Numbered from the stretch's first letter, positions 9,160 through 18,106 are shown. The stretch is DNA of 64,000 nt from Truepera radiovictrix DSM 17093 (GCF_000092425.1 NC_014221.1:2919001-2983000), one strand, 5' to 3'. The notes: generated by a model not told the origin, from the letters alone. Made by a program: numbers and translations.

Positions 9160-10089
9160 TTAACCGTAGCGCACCCGCAAGCGGGGGTCGAGCGCGGCGT
9201 AGGTCAGGTCGACGAGCAAGTTGACGAGCGCGTAGGCGATCGCGAACACCAGGATCACGCCCTGCACGACCGGAAAGTCCTGCGCCCGAATGGCGTCGAC
9301 GGCGAGGCGGCCGATACCCGGCCAGTTAAAGATGGTTTCAGTCAGCACCGCGCCCGCGAGCAAGCTCCCAAACTGCAACCCGATCACCGTCACGACCGGG
9401 ATGAGGGCGTTGCGCAGGGCGTGGCGGTAGATCACGCGGCGTTCGGCAACCCCCTTGGAGTGAGCCGTGCGCACGTAGTCCTGCCGGATGGTCTCGAGCA
9501 TCGTCGAACGGGTCATGCGGGTAATCGCGGCGATCGAACTTGTACCCAACGTCAGGGTGGGCAGCACGTAGTACTCCCACCCGCCGAGGCGCCCCGACGA
9601 GGGGAACCAGCCGAGCCACAGCGAAAAGATGAGGATCATCATGAGCGCTTGCCAAAAGACCGGCATCGCCAGCCCGCCGAGCGCCGCCACCATGGTGGCG
9701 TTGTCGAGCAGCGAGTTGGGGCGCGTCGCCGACAGCACGCCGATGGGGATGCCGATCGCGACTGAAATCAGCGTGGCGAGCACCGCGAGCTCGATCGTCG
9801 CGGGCAGCCGCGAGGCGATCTCGGCGGCCACCAGCCGGTTGGAGCGGATCGAGCGCCCCAAGTCGCCCTGCAGCACGCGCCCGACCCACATGCCGTACTG
9901 CACGTGCAGGGGTTCGTTGAGGCCGAGCCGCGCGCGCAGCGCCTCGAGCTCGGCCTCCGGCGCGCCCTCACCGAGCATCAAGATGGCCGGGTCGCCGGGG
10001 GAGAGGTGCATAATGCCGAACACGAGGATCGACACCCCGAAGAGCACCGGGATCACCAGGAGAATGCGTTTGACAATATACTGAAACAT
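9160..10089 (-). CDS. Oligopeptide-type ABC permease, DppB/OppB-like
   Basis: 309 residues. The N-terminus YIVKRILLVIPVLFGVSILVF is the hallmark first helix of DppB proteins. The periplasmic segment with LSPGDPA and GDLGRSI follows, then five TM helices and the EAA loop (QDYVRTAHSKGVAERRV). Only 8 nt separate its stop from the DppC-like start, so the two are co-translated. It forms the membrane channel with DppC; the substrate is probably peptides. Confidence 0.93.
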   Translation of the reverse strand: MFQYIVKRILLVIPVLFGVSILVFGIMHLSPGDPAILMLGEGAPEAELEALRARLGLNEPLHVQYGMWVGRVLQGDLGRSIRSNRLVAAEIASRLPATIELAVLATLISVAIGIPIGVLSATRPNSLLDNATMVAALGGLAMPVFWQALMMILIFSLWLGWFPSSGRLGGWEYYVLPTLTLGTSSIAAITRMTRSTMLETIRQDYVRTAHSKGVAERRVIYRHALRNALIPVVTVIGLQFGSLLAGAVLTETIFNWPGIGRLAVDAIRAQDFPVVQGVILVFAIAYALVNLLVDLTYAALDPRLRVRYG

Positions 10090-10136
10090 CGTAAACGTCC
10101 TAGAGCGTGGGGTCTGGGGAGGCCGTTAAGAGACTA

Positions 10137-10201
10137 CCCCACCCTGGCCCCTGCAGACCGGGTGGGGTGGGTCGTCCGGCTAGGGCCGCCTTTGCGCGGC
10201 C
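10137..10201 (-). terminator. Two hairpins between binding protein and permeases
   Basis: CCCCACCC/GGGTGGGG (10137-10144 with 10160-10167) and GGCCGC/GCGGCC (10184-10189 with 10196-10201) fill the gap after the binding-protein gene. Such hairpins commonly reduce read-through so that the binding protein is made in excess of the permeases. Confidence 0.45.
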
Positions 10202-10219
10202 GCAGACGTCGCGCCGGCG

Positions 10220-11734
10220 CTAGCTCCCCGTGATGGTCACCGAGTGGAGCCGGTGGTGGCCCGCCGGGTGGGGCACGAAGCCCTCGACGTTGTCGCGGAC
10301 GCCGTTGTCCTCGACGGTGATGTTGAGAAAGAGCCAGGGCGCCTCTTCGAGGATGATCTCCTGGGCTTCGGCGTAGGCGGCTAAGCGCTCCTCTTCGTCG
10401 GCGCTGCTGCGGCCGAGGTCCAAAAGCTCGTCGACGCGTTCGTTGGCGAAGAAGGTGCGGTTGCCGGGGTTGCCCATCTGCTCGGAGTGGAAGAGCGAGT
10501 AGAGGCCGTAGTCGGCGTCGCCGGTGACCGACACCCAACCGAGGATGAACATGTCGTGGAGCCCTTCGGCGGTGTCGGCGAGGTAGGTGCCCCACTCGAG
10601 CACCTGCACGTCGACGTTGATGCCGACGTCGAGCAGCATCGCCTGGACGATCTCGGCGATCTGGATCCGGGTCGGGTTGTCGTTCGTCCAGATGGTGGTG
10701 CTAAAGCCCCCCTCGAGGCCGGCTTCGGCGAGCAGCTCGCGGGCGCGCTCGGGGTCGTAGGCGTAGGGCTCTAAGTCGGTGCGGGCACCGAAGACCGCCG
10801 GCGCGATGGGGCCGGTTGCCGGGATCGCCCGACCTTCCAAAACCGCCTCGATAATGAGGTCGACGTCGACGGCGTGGTTGATCGCCTGGCGCACGCGCAC
10901 GTCGTCGAAGGGCTCTTTCTGGACGTTAAAGCCGATGTAGTTGGTCGAGAGCGTCTCGACCGTTTCGAGCCGGACGCCGGGCACCCCGCCCCCTTCGATG
11001 CGGTTGGCGTCGGTGGGCTCGAGCCCGTAAGCGATGTCGATGCCGCCCGTTTCGAGTTCAATCGCCCGCACGGTGCCTTCGATGATGGGGCGGAAGACGA
11101 CGCGCTCGGGCAGGACCTCGCCCCCCCACCAGTCGTCGTTGCGCTCGAGCACGATCTGCGTGGCCGGCTCCCAGCGCACGAAGCTAAAGGGGCCGGTGCC
11201 GACGACGGTGGTCGTCCCATAGTCTTCGCCCGCTTCGGTCACGGCTTGCTCGTTCAAAATCGAGGTCGCCGTGTGCGAGAGGTGCGCCAAGATGGGCGCG
11301 AAGGGGTACTGGGTGGTGATCCTGACCGTCCGCTCGTCGGCCGCCTCGACGCTCTCGACGAAACCCAGCAAGAAAGCCGCCGGCGCCGCTACCTCGGGGT
11401 CCGTGAGGCGGTTAAAGGTGAACACCACGTCGTCGGCGGTCAGCGGTTCGCCGTTATGGAACGTCACCCCTTCGCGGAGGGTAAACTCCCAGGTCGTGTC
11501 GTCGAGCTGCTCCCACGACTCGGCCAAACCGGGGACGAGCTCGAGGTCCTCTTGCTGGATGATCAGCGTGTCGTAAATCTGCCGCATCACCCGCGCCGAG
11601 GGCTGGTCGTTGGTGCCGTGTGGGTCGAGGGTGACCGCGTCGGCGCCTTGACCCACGGTAATCGTCTGGGCTTGGGCGAGCGCACCTGCCCAGAAAAGAC
11701 CCAGAACCGTCAATCCGGATACGATTCGCTTCAC
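10220..11734 (-). CDS. Extracellular solute-binding protein, family 5 (peptide)
   Basis: 504 residues. The GTG start is fixed by AAGGAGG 6 nt upstream and by an immediate Sec signal peptide (KRIVSGLTVLGLFWAGALAQA). Family-5 signatures follow: DAVTLDPHG, the DTLI/LVPGLAESWE segment and the FTLREGVTFHNGEPLTADDV motif. It is exported and captures oligopeptides or similar ligands for the two downstream permeases. No lipobox Cys is present, so it would be soluble or held by other means. First gene of the operon. Confidence 0.92.
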   Translation of the reverse strand: MKRIVSGLTVLGLFWAGALAQAQTITVGQGADAVTLDPHGTNDQPSARVMRQIYDTLIIQQEDLELVPGLAESWEQLDDTTWEFTLREGVTFHNGEPLTADDVVFTFNRLTDPEVAAPAAFLLGFVESVEAADERTVRITTQYPFAPILAHLSHTATSILNEQAVTEAGEDYGTTTVVGTGPFSFVRWEPATQIVLERNDDWWGGEVLPERVVFRPIIEGTVRAIELETGGIDIAYGLEPTDANRIEGGGVPGVRLETVETLSTNYIGFNVQKEPFDDVRVRQAINHAVDVDLIIEAVLEGRAIPATGPIAPAVFGARTDLEPYAYDPERARELLAEAGLEGGFSTTIWTNDNPTRIQIAEIVQAMLLDVGINVDVQVLEWGTYLADTAEGLHDMFILGWVSVTGDADYGLYSLFHSEQMGNPGNRTFFANERVDELLDLGRSSADEEERLAAYAEAQEIILEEAPWLFLNITVEDNGVRDNVEGFVPHPAGHHRLHSVTITGS

Positions 11735-12072
11735 GTTTCCTCCTTGGGGAGCAGGGTCACAGCGGGACGTACCGTAAGCTAGCTGTAACAGGGCTGCTCG
11801 GGGGTGTAGAGTGCAGGGCACTCCTGGGGTCTTTAGCAGTCTAACAGACATTGCGAGCCAGCACACAACCTCTTCAGCGGAAAGCTACACAGCGAGAGAA
11901 CACAGCCACCCATAGGGCTGCCGCACCTTCTCCAACGCGACCCACTCGAGCGCTCGCGAGCCGCGGAGGACTGCACGCTCGCAAGCTAGAATGGGGCTTG
12001 CCACAATGGGTCTTACCGCCGCCCGCCGGCACAGCGGCGGAAGACGCGACGGGGCAGCGCTAGGAGGCAAGG
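11735..12072. other. Divergent intergenic region, 338 bp
   Basis: It separates the binding-protein operon (-) from the aldo/keto reductase (+). A TAGAAT hexamer at about 11,986 could be a -10 for the + gene; on the - strand, TTGTGT and TTAGAC with an 18-nt spacer is a weak candidate. I see no ORF or RNA gene. Confidence 0.35.
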
Positions 12073-13023
12073 ATGCAGTACCGCAGACTCGGCAAAAGCG
12101 GCCTTAAGGTCAGCGTGATCTCGCTAGGGGCGTGGACGACCTACGGCGGCAGCGTTCAGGACAAGGCGGTGGTTCGGGAGATCGTCGACAAAGCCCTCGC
12201 GGGCGGCGTGAACTTTTTCGACAACGCCGACGTCTACGCCCACGGTAAGGGCGAGGAGTTTTTGGGCGAAGTCCTCAACGACACCGGCGTCCCGCGCCAC
12301 CACCTCGTCTTGTCGACGAAGGTCTTTTGGCCGATGTCGGAGAACGTCAACGACCGCGGGCTCTCACGCAAGCACGTCTTAGAGTCCATCGAGATGTCGC
12401 TCGACCGCATGGGCACCGACTACGTCGACATCTATTTCGCCCACCGCTACGACCCCGAAACGCCTTTGGAGGAGACCGTCGAGGCGTTTTCCGACGTGGT
12501 CCGGAGCGGTCTGGCCCACTACTGGGGCACCTCGGAGTGGACGGGCGCGCAGATCGCCGAAGCCCACACCTACGCGCGCGAAAACGGCCTCGTGGCGCCT
12601 GTGACCGAGCAGCCGCAGTACTCGATGCTGTGGCGCGAACGGGTCGAGAGGGAGATCCTGCCCGTCACCGAGAACAAGGGCATCGGCCTCGTCGTCTGGA
12701 GCCCGTTGGCCATGGGGATGCTCACCGGCAAGTACGACGACGGCGTCCCCGAAGACAGCCGTTTCGGACGCGACAGTGGGTTTGGCGAGCGCTACTTGAC
12801 TGAGGAGAACGCGCGCCGGGTGCGTGCGCTTAAAGAGGTTGCCGACGAGCTCGGCGTCACCCGCGCGCAGCTCGCGCTGGCGTGGGTGCTGCGGCAGCCG
12901 GGCGTCTCGAGCGTCATCACCGGCGCGACCAAGGTGAGCCAGATGGAGGACAACCTGGGCGCCGCCGAGATTGAACTCTCGCCGGAGCAGCTCGAGCGCA
13001 TCGAGGCCATCTTGGCGAGCTAA
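12073..13023 (+). CDS. Aldo/keto reductase, KCNAB/YghZ-like
   Basis: 316 residues, with AGGAGG 7 nt upstream of ATG. (Beta/alpha)8 AKR fold: the N-terminal motif YRRLGKSGLKVS; the catalytic tetrad from FFDNADVYAHG (Asp and Tyr), LSTKVF (Lys) and IYFAHRYD (His); and a C-terminal NADPH site in SSVITGATKVSQMEDNL. It reduces carbonyls with NADPH in the cytoplasm; the natural substrate is not evident. The Trp/Tyr-rich C-terminal half matches the potassium-channel beta-subunit branch. Apparently monocistronic. Confidence 0.9.
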   Translation: MQYRRLGKSGLKVSVISLGAWTTYGGSVQDKAVVREIVDKALAGGVNFFDNADVYAHGKGEEFLGEVLNDTGVPRHHLVLSTKVFWPMSENVNDRGLSRKHVLESIEMSLDRMGTDYVDIYFAHRYDPETPLEETVEAFSDVVRSGLAHYWGTSEWTGAQIAEAHTYARENGLVAPVTEQPQYSMLWRERVEREILPVTENKGIGLVVWSPLAMGMLTGKYDDGVPEDSRFGRDSGFGERYLTEENARRVRALKEVADELGVTRAQLALAWVLRQPGVSSVITGATKVSQMEDNLGAAEIELSPEQLERIEAILAS

Positions 13024-13106
13024 AGGGCGCGTCGCCGCACGCTTTTCCCCTCCGCTTACAGCTTTTCCCCCCCACCGCGCCTAGAGTGCGCGGTGGGGGG
13101 TACACC

Positions 13107-14138
13107 ATGAACCAGAGCCACCGCCAACCTGCAAGCCGCGCGCCCGGCTTCTTCGTCACGGTCAAGCGCACGAGCGCCAGCGGCCAGGCCGCTAACCGAG
13201 CCGAAGACGTCTGGGGGTTGCGGACGCTAGTCGCTAACGTCTACTTCGTCGCGGTTACAGGCACTAGCCCGACGCCCAGTGGCGCTGACCGAGGCCACCC
13301 CGGGAGCCGCAACTGGGTGCTTATAGACGCGGGCATGCCGGGAACGGCGCGCCGCATCCTGCGGGTCGCCGCCGCCCGCTTCGGCGGCCCGCCCAAAGCC
13401 ATCATCTTGACGCACGGCCACTTCGACCACGTAGGAGCGCTTTCCAAGCTGCTCGAGCGTTGGGACGTGCCCGTTTACGCGCACGCGCTCGAGCTCCCCT
13501 ACCTCACCGGCCGCTCGGACTATCCGCCCCCCGACCCCTCCGTGGGTGGCGGCCTCATGGCTAGGAGCGCGCCCCTCTACCCGCGCCGCGGCCGCAACTT
13601 CGGTGGACGGGTGCGGCAGCTACCCGAGGACGGCAGCGTTCCCTTTTTGCCGGGGTGGCGCGCCCTGCACACACCCGGCCACACCGACGGGCACGTGTCT
13701 CTCTTTCGGGAAGCCGACCGGACGCTGCTCGCCGGGGACGCCTTCGTCACCGTCCGGCAGGAGTCGCTCCTAGCGGTGCTGCGGCAGCGCCGTGAGCTGC
13801 GCGGGCCGCCCCGCTACTTCACGACGAACTGGCTCGCCGCCCACACCTCGGTCCTGCGCCTCGCGGCGCTCTCTCCACAGGTCGCAGCGACCGGCCACGG
13901 CCGACCGATGCGCGGGGAGCGTTTGGCGCGCGAGCTAAGCGAATTAGCCGCCAACTTCGACCATCTGGCGGTGCCGAGGCGCGGGCGCTACGTCGGGCGC
14001 CCCGTGAGGGCCGACGAGCGCGGGGTGGTCTATGTGCCGCCGCCCAAACCGAGCCCGCTGGCACCAGCTCTTATCGGCGTAGGCGTGGCGGCGCTTCTGG
14101 GCGCCGCTATCGCGCTGCAGGGGCGCAAGAACCGCTGA
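13107..14138 (+). CDS. Metallo-beta-lactamase-fold hydrolase with C-terminal membrane anchor
   Basis: 343 residues from the ATG, with a G-rich tract 6 nt upstream. Zinc ligands are intact: THGHFDH (about 98-104), HTPGHT, and the bridging Asp in LAGDAF; ATGHGRPM supplies the last His. The fold covers glyoxalase II-like thioesterases and lactonases. The last ~28 residues (SPLAPALIGVGVAALLGAAI, then basic residues) form a predicted TM helix with the catalytic domain on the cytoplasmic side, unusual for the family. Substrate unknown. The 3' flank is full of repeats. Confidence 0.82.
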   Translation: MNQSHRQPASRAPGFFVTVKRTSASGQAANRAEDVWGLRTLVANVYFVAVTGTSPTPSGADRGHPGSRNWVLIDAGMPGTARRILRVAAARFGGPPKAIILTHGHFDHVGALSKLLERWDVPVYAHALELPYLTGRSDYPPPDPSVGGGLMARSAPLYPRRGRNFGGRVRQLPEDGSVPFLPGWRALHTPGHTDGHVSLFREADRTLLAGDAFVTVRQESLLAVLRQRRELRGPPRYFTTNWLAAHTSVLRLAALSPQVAATGHGRPMRGERLARELSELAANFDHLAVPRRGRYVGRPVRADERGVVYVPPPKPSPLAPALIGVGVAALLGAAIALQGRKNR

Positions 14139-14150
14139 GCTTTAGGGGAG

Positions 14151-14292
14151 AGGTCAACGCCACACTCAGCCTCATTAGAGGCGGGGCAGGGCCCCTGTGA
14201 GCACTCAGCCTCACTAGAGGCGTCCCCCGGTGGGGATGCTGCGCGAGGGCAGGGCCCCTGTGAGCTAGGCGTTCGGCCCATGGCCGTAACCT
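14151..14292 (+). repeat. Mosaic palindromic repeat, long composite copy
   Basis: It begins AGGTCAACGCCAC and ends GGCCGTAACCT like the other copies. The middle holds two internal duplications: CACTCAGCCTCA(T/C)TAGAGGCG at about 14,162 and 14,202, and GGGCAGGGCCCCTGTGAGC at about 14,184 and 14,249. Confidence 0.75.
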
Positions 14293-14294
14293 TG

Positions 14295-14334
14295 AGGTCA
14301 ACGCCACTAGGCGTTCGGCCTATGGCCGTAACCT
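14295..14334 (+). repeat. Mosaic palindromic repeat, minimal 40-bp copy
   Basis: AGGTCAACGCCACTAG plus GGCGTTCGGCCTATGGCCG plus TAACCT. It lacks the central palindrome of longer copies and defines the two ends of the family, AGGTCA and TAACCT, which are near-complementary. Confidence 0.75.
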
Positions 14335-14369
14335 AGGCGCGCCGTCTCCCCTTGTGCACACTCACCCAT

Positions 14370-14448
14370 AGGACAACGCCGCTAGTACGGGCACCGAGCC
14401 CGGCCCTAGTGGGCCTAGTACCAGGCGCCCCGGCTAGGCCGGTAACCT
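14370..14448 (+). repeat. Mosaic palindromic repeat, copy overlapping the valS 3' end
   Basis: It contains CTAGTACGGGCACCGAGCC and CGGCCCTAGTGGGCCTAGTA and ends CCGGTAACCT. On the - strand its end supplies the last ValS codons (Arg-Leu-Pro-Ala) and the TAG stop. Confidence 0.75.
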
Positions 14449-17211
14449 CCCCAAGGTCGCTAGGCTCGCCTCGAGCCCCCTGATTAATGCCTCGGCCTCC
14501 TCAAGGCGCCGCCGCTCCTCGGCCACGACCGCTTCGGGCGCGTTCTGCACGAACTTGGGGTTGGCGAGCTTTTTCTCGCTCTTGGCGCGGTTCGCGCGCA
14601 GCTCGGCGAGGCGCTTTTCCTGCCGCGCGCGCCACTCGGCGACGTCGACAAGGCCCTCGAGGGGCAGGGTGAGCTCGAGCTCCGGCACCACCTGCGACAA
14701 TGCGGCGCCCGAAACGGGCTTGTCGAGCAAGGCGGCGCGCGTCAGGGCCTTGAAGACCGCCTCGTTCTCTAGAAGCGTCCCCGCACCCGCGCCGCTCGCG
14801 TACACCGCCACTTCCTGCGAGGGGGGTACGTTGGCCTCGGCGCGCAGGTTTCGCACCGCCGTGACCGCGTCCTGCAGGCGCCTAAAGTCGCGCTCGGCGG
14901 CCTCATCGAGGAGGCTCTCATCCGCTTCCGGCCAGGCGCTCAGACCGAGCTGCGTCTCCAGGTTACCGGCCCAGCCGGTGCGCCCGGTACTAGGCCCACT
15001 AGGGCCGGGCTCGAGTCTAGGGCCACTAGGCCCCCGGCGGGTGCCGGTACTAGTGCCCGTACTAGTGGCGCTGACCTCATGCCCCAACGCCTCGTAGAGC
15101 TCAGACGTGATAAAGGGCATCAGCGGGTGCAGCAGCTTCAAGATATCGGTGAGCGTGCGCCGCAAGACCACCCGGGTCTCCTGGTTGCCGGCGCGCAGCT
15201 CCGGTTTGGCGGCCTCGAGGTACCAGTCGCAGAACTCCGACCAGACGAAGTCGTACGCGGCGCGGCTCGCACCGCCCAAGTCGAAGGCCTCGAGGTGGCG
15301 CGTCACCTCCTGGATGGCGCGCTGCAAACGGCTGGTGATCCAGCGGGAGGTCAACCCCCCCGCCTCCGGCACCCCCCCTTGTAGGGGAGGCAGGGGGGGA
15401 TCCCCAAGATGCATCATCGCAAACCGCACCGCGTTCCACAGCTTGTTGCCGAAGTTGCGCCCCATCTCCACCCGGCGCGGGTCCCAGCGGATATCCTGCG
15501 CCCCCGTCGAGGCGTAGGCCATGGCGAAGCGGAGCGCGTCGGCGCCCGCTTCGGCGATCACGTCCAGGGGGTCGATGCCGTTGCCCTTGGACTTCGACTG
15601 CTTCTGGCCGTGCTCGTCCAAGACCAGCCCGTGCAGCACGATGTCCGAGAAGGGTTTCTGGTCGAGTAGGGCGTAGCTCGCGAGCTGCATCTTGGTCACC
15701 CAGAAAAAGAGGATGTCGTAGCCCGTGACCAGCACCGAGGTCGGGAAGAACTTCTTGAAAAAGGGGTCCTCCGTGTCCGGCCACCCCAGGGTCGAAAACG
15801 GCCAGAGGTTCGAGGAGAACCAGGTGTCGAACACGTCGGGGTCTTGGGTCAGGGTCAGGTGCGCGTAACGCGGGTCGTCGGGGGGGTCGAGGTCGGGGTT
15901 TTGGGGGTCGGGGACGTAGATGTTGCCCTCGGGGTCGTACCACGCTGGGATCTGGTGGCCCCACCAGAGCTGCCTTGAAATGTTCCAGTCGCGTAAGCTG
16001 AGGAGCCAGTCGCGGTTGACCTTGGTGTAGCGCTCGGGCGTCAGGCGCATCTCGCCCGCGTCCAACGCGGCGAGCACCTTGGGCGCCACTTCGGACATCT
16101 TGAAAAACCACTGCGTCGAGAGAATCGGCTCCACGGGCGCTTTGGTGCGTTCGGAGAGCCCGATGGGCACGGTGTAGTCGCGCGCGTGGGCGAGCGCCCC
16201 GGCGGCCTCTAACGCCGCCACGACGCGCGCGCGCGCCTCGAAGCGGTCCAAACCGCGAAACGCCTCCGGCACTAGCTCGCCGGTGAGCCTCGCCTCGAGG
16301 TCGATCACCGAAGGGCGCGGCAGGCCGTGGCGCAGGCCGATCTCGAAGTCGGTCGGGTCGTGCGCCGGGGTGATCTTAAGCGCCCCCGTACCGAAGTCCC
16401 GCTCGACGGCCTCGTCGGTGATGATGGGCACCCACCGGTCGGTCAGCGGGATGCGCGCCCGCTTGCCGTGCAGGTGCGTAAAGCGCTCGTCTTCGGGGTG
16501 CACGGCCAGGGCCACGTCCGCGAAGATGGTCTCGGGGCGCACGGTGGCGATCTCTAACGCGCCGCCCCCCTCGAGCGCGTAGCGGAGCGTGTAGAGCTTG
16601 CCGGGACGCTCCTCGCGGTCGACCTCGAGGTCTGAAAGCGTCGTCTGGCTCACGGGGTCCCAGTTGACGATGCGCTCGCCGCGGTAGATGAGGCCCCGGT
16701 GGTAGAGCTCGACGAACTGCTTGCGCACCGCACGGGACAGCCCCTCATCCATCGTAAAGCGCGTGCGGGTCCAGTCCGCCGAGATGCCGAGGCGCTGGAG
16801 CTGGCCGAGGATGATGCCGCCGTAGCGCTCCTTCCAGGCCCACATGCGCGCCAAAAACGCCTCGCGCCCGAGGTCGTGCTTGGTCAGCCCCTCGCTCTGC
16901 AAAGCCCGCTCGACCTGGACCTGGGTCGAGATCCCCGCGTGGTCGGTGCCGGGTTGAAAGAGCGCCTCGAAACCCCGCATCCGCTTGAAGCGGATCAGGG
17001 TGTCGATGAGGGTGTTGTCGAAGGCGTGGCCCAAGTGGAGGCTGCCGGTCACGTTGGGCGGCGGGATGACGATGCAAAAGCCTGGCTTGTCGCTCGTCGG
17101 GTCGGCGGTAAAGGGCCTCTCGGCCCAGCGCCGCGCCCACTTCTCCTCGACGCTGTGGGGGTCGTACTGCTTGGGCAACTCTCGGGTCTGGGTAGATTCA
17201 GACTGCGTCAT
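14434..17211 (-). CDS. valS: Valyl-tRNA synthetase with repeat-derived insertions
   Basis: 925 residues, with AAGGAG 8 nt upstream of ATG. It charges tRNA-Val. Class I signatures are intact: HLGH (PPNVTGSLHLGHAFD, about 51-65) and KQSKS; the editing domain has TVRPET and GTGALKITPAHDPTDFEIG, and a C-terminal coiled coil (about 860-915) is present. Two stretches look foreign: GDPPLPPLQGGVPEAGG (about 605-620) before the anticodon-binding domain, and a Ser/Thr/Gly/Pro-rich stretch of about 39 residues (712-750) encoded by a mosaic repeat. Both leave the frame open. The C-terminal RLPA also comes from a repeat. Downstream of a methyltransferase under a T-box leader. Confidence 0.95.
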   Translation of the reverse strand: MTQSESTQTRELPKQYDPHSVEEKWARRWAERPFTADPTSDKPGFCIVIPPPNVTGSLHLGHAFDNTLIDTLIRFKRMRGFEALFQPGTDHAGISTQVQVERALQSEGLTKHDLGREAFLARMWAWKERYGGIILGQLQRLGISADWTRTRFTMDEGLSRAVRKQFVELYHRGLIYRGERIVNWDPVSQTTLSDLEVDREERPGKLYTLRYALEGGGALEIATVRPETIFADVALAVHPEDERFTHLHGKRARIPLTDRWVPIITDEAVERDFGTGALKITPAHDPTDFEIGLRHGLPRPSVIDLEARLTGELVPEAFRGLDRFEARARVVAALEAAGALAHARDYTVPIGLSERTKAPVEPILSTQWFFKMSEVAPKVLAALDAGEMRLTPERYTKVNRDWLLSLRDWNISRQLWWGHQIPAWYDPEGNIYVPDPQNPDLDPPDDPRYAHLTLTQDPDVFDTWFSSNLWPFSTLGWPDTEDPFFKKFFPTSVLVTGYDILFFWVTKMQLASYALLDQKPFSDIVLHGLVLDEHGQKQSKSKGNGIDPLDVIAEAGADALRFAMAYASTGAQDIRWDPRRVEMGRNFGNKLWNAVRFAMMHLGDPPLPPLQGGVPEAGGLTSRWITSRLQRAIQEVTRHLEAFDLGGASRAAYDFVWSEFCDWYLEAAKPELRAGNQETRVVLRRTLTDILKLLHPLMPFITSELYEALGHEVSATSTGTSTGTRRGPSGPRLEPGPSGPSTGRTGWAGNLETQLGLSAWPEADESLLDEAAERDFRRLQDAVTAVRNLRAEANVPPSQEVAVYASGAGAGTLLENEAVFKALTRAALLDKPVSGAALSQVVPELELTLPLEGLVDVAEWRARQEKRLAELRANRAKSEKKLANPKFVQNAPEAVVAEERRRLEEAEALIRGLEASLATLGRLPA
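14960..15077 (-). repeat. Mosaic palindromic repeat inside valS
   Basis: A 118-bp copy with the same ends (AGGTCA... and ...TAACCT on the - strand) and the core CGGCCCTAGTGGGCCTAGTA, in the valS frame. A second short palindrome (GGGCCTAGTGGCCCTAG) is duplicated in it. Confidence 0.8.
15371..15402 (-). repeat. C-rich hairpin repeat inside valS
   Basis: ACCCCCCCTTGTAGGGGAGG followed by CAGGGGGGATC. Translated, it reads GDPPLPPLQGGVP, a peptide typical of a widespread bacterial intergenic repeat, here in-frame in valS. Confidence 0.6.
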
Positions 17212-17224
17212 CGGTGGCTCCTTT

Positions 17225-17332
17225 AGGTTACGGCCATCGGCCGGAGTGCGTAGCCGCGCGAAGCGACGCCTGGTACTAGGCCCACTAGGGCCGGGCTCGG
17301 TGCCCGTACTACCGTACTAGTGGCGTTGACCT
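17225..17332 (-). repeat. Mosaic palindromic repeat between methyltransferase and valS
   Basis: A 108-bp copy ending GGCCGTAACCT just before the valS Shine-Dalgarno sequence. Its other end (AGGTCAACGCCACTAG) supplies the last codons and stop of the upstream methyltransferase gene. Confidence 0.8.
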
Positions 17333-18099
17333 TTGGTGAGTAGCACGATCATGCGCGGGCTTACTGGGGTGTAGGGCGCTAACGTCCAGTCGCCGTAGAC
17401 CTCGTGCACATCGAAGCCGGCGGCGTGGGCGCGCTCAGAGAGTTCGCTCAGGGTGTAGTGAAAGCGCGTGAGGCGGCGCGTTTGGCAGCGCCCGTCGGCA
17501 AAAATGCGCTGCTGCTCGAGGTGCTGCGCGCCCGTGCGGAGGTCGAAGTGGGCTTCCTCGAGGATCCAGGGCAGCTCTCCCCCACCCAAGAGGGGCGCCA
17601 GCTCCGCTCTGGGGGGTGCAGCCTTGCGCCACGAGCGCGTCGTCCCCGCCTGCACCAGTCGCTCGCGGTTGCTGGTGTCGAGCAGAAAGCGGCCCTGCGG
17701 CTTGAGGGCGCGCGCCACCCCGCGCAGCACCCGCGCCGCTGCGTTGGGGTCGGCAAAGAGGCCGTTGGCGACGCAGTACACCGCGTCAAACGCGTCCTCG
17801 AACTCGAGCCGGGTCGCGTCTTGCTCGAAAAGCGTCACCCCCTCGATGGGCTCCAGAAACGCCCCTTGCACGTCTACGCCGACGAGCGCCCCGAAGCCGC
17901 GCCGCTTCAGTTCGCGCAGGTGCCGCCCCCAACCGCAGGCGAGGTCCAAGATGCGCTCGGTCGGTTGGAGCCCCAACACGCGCACGAGCGCGTCCACCTC
18001 GAGCCGGGTGCGCGCCGCCGTAAAGCGGGCCTCATGCTCGAGGCGGTAGACCGTGTCGAACTCGCTCAGATCGACTGTTTGGGGTGTTTGGGTCGACAT
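17317..18099 (-). CDS. Class I SAM-dependent methyltransferase
   Basis: 260 residues. GGAGGAGG lies 7 nt before the ATG and is the sequence sequestered in the T-box leader. Motif I (ILDLACGWGRHLREL, about 50-64) binds SAM; GVDVQG ends strand 2; FDAVYCVANGLF is motif post-II. The acceptor is unknown; a helical insert (about 135-175) may bind it. The C-terminal KGQRH and the stop codon come from the mosaic repeat, so the native C-terminus may differ. First gene of the T-box-controlled operon with valS, which suggests a translation-related role but does not prove it. Confidence 0.8.
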   Translation of the reverse strand: MSTQTPQTVDLSEFDTVYRLEHEARFTAARTRLEVDALVRVLGLQPTERILDLACGWGRHLRELKRRGFGALVGVDVQGAFLEPIEGVTLFEQDATRLEFEDAFDAVYCVANGLFADPNAAARVLRGVARALKPQGRFLLDTSNRERLVQAGTTRSWRKAAPPRAELAPLLGGGELPWILEEAHFDLRTGAQHLEQQRIFADGRCQTRRLTRFHYTLSELSERAHAAGFDVHEVYGDWTLAPYTPVSPRMIVLLTKGQRH

Positions 18100-18106
18100 G
18101 CAAAAA

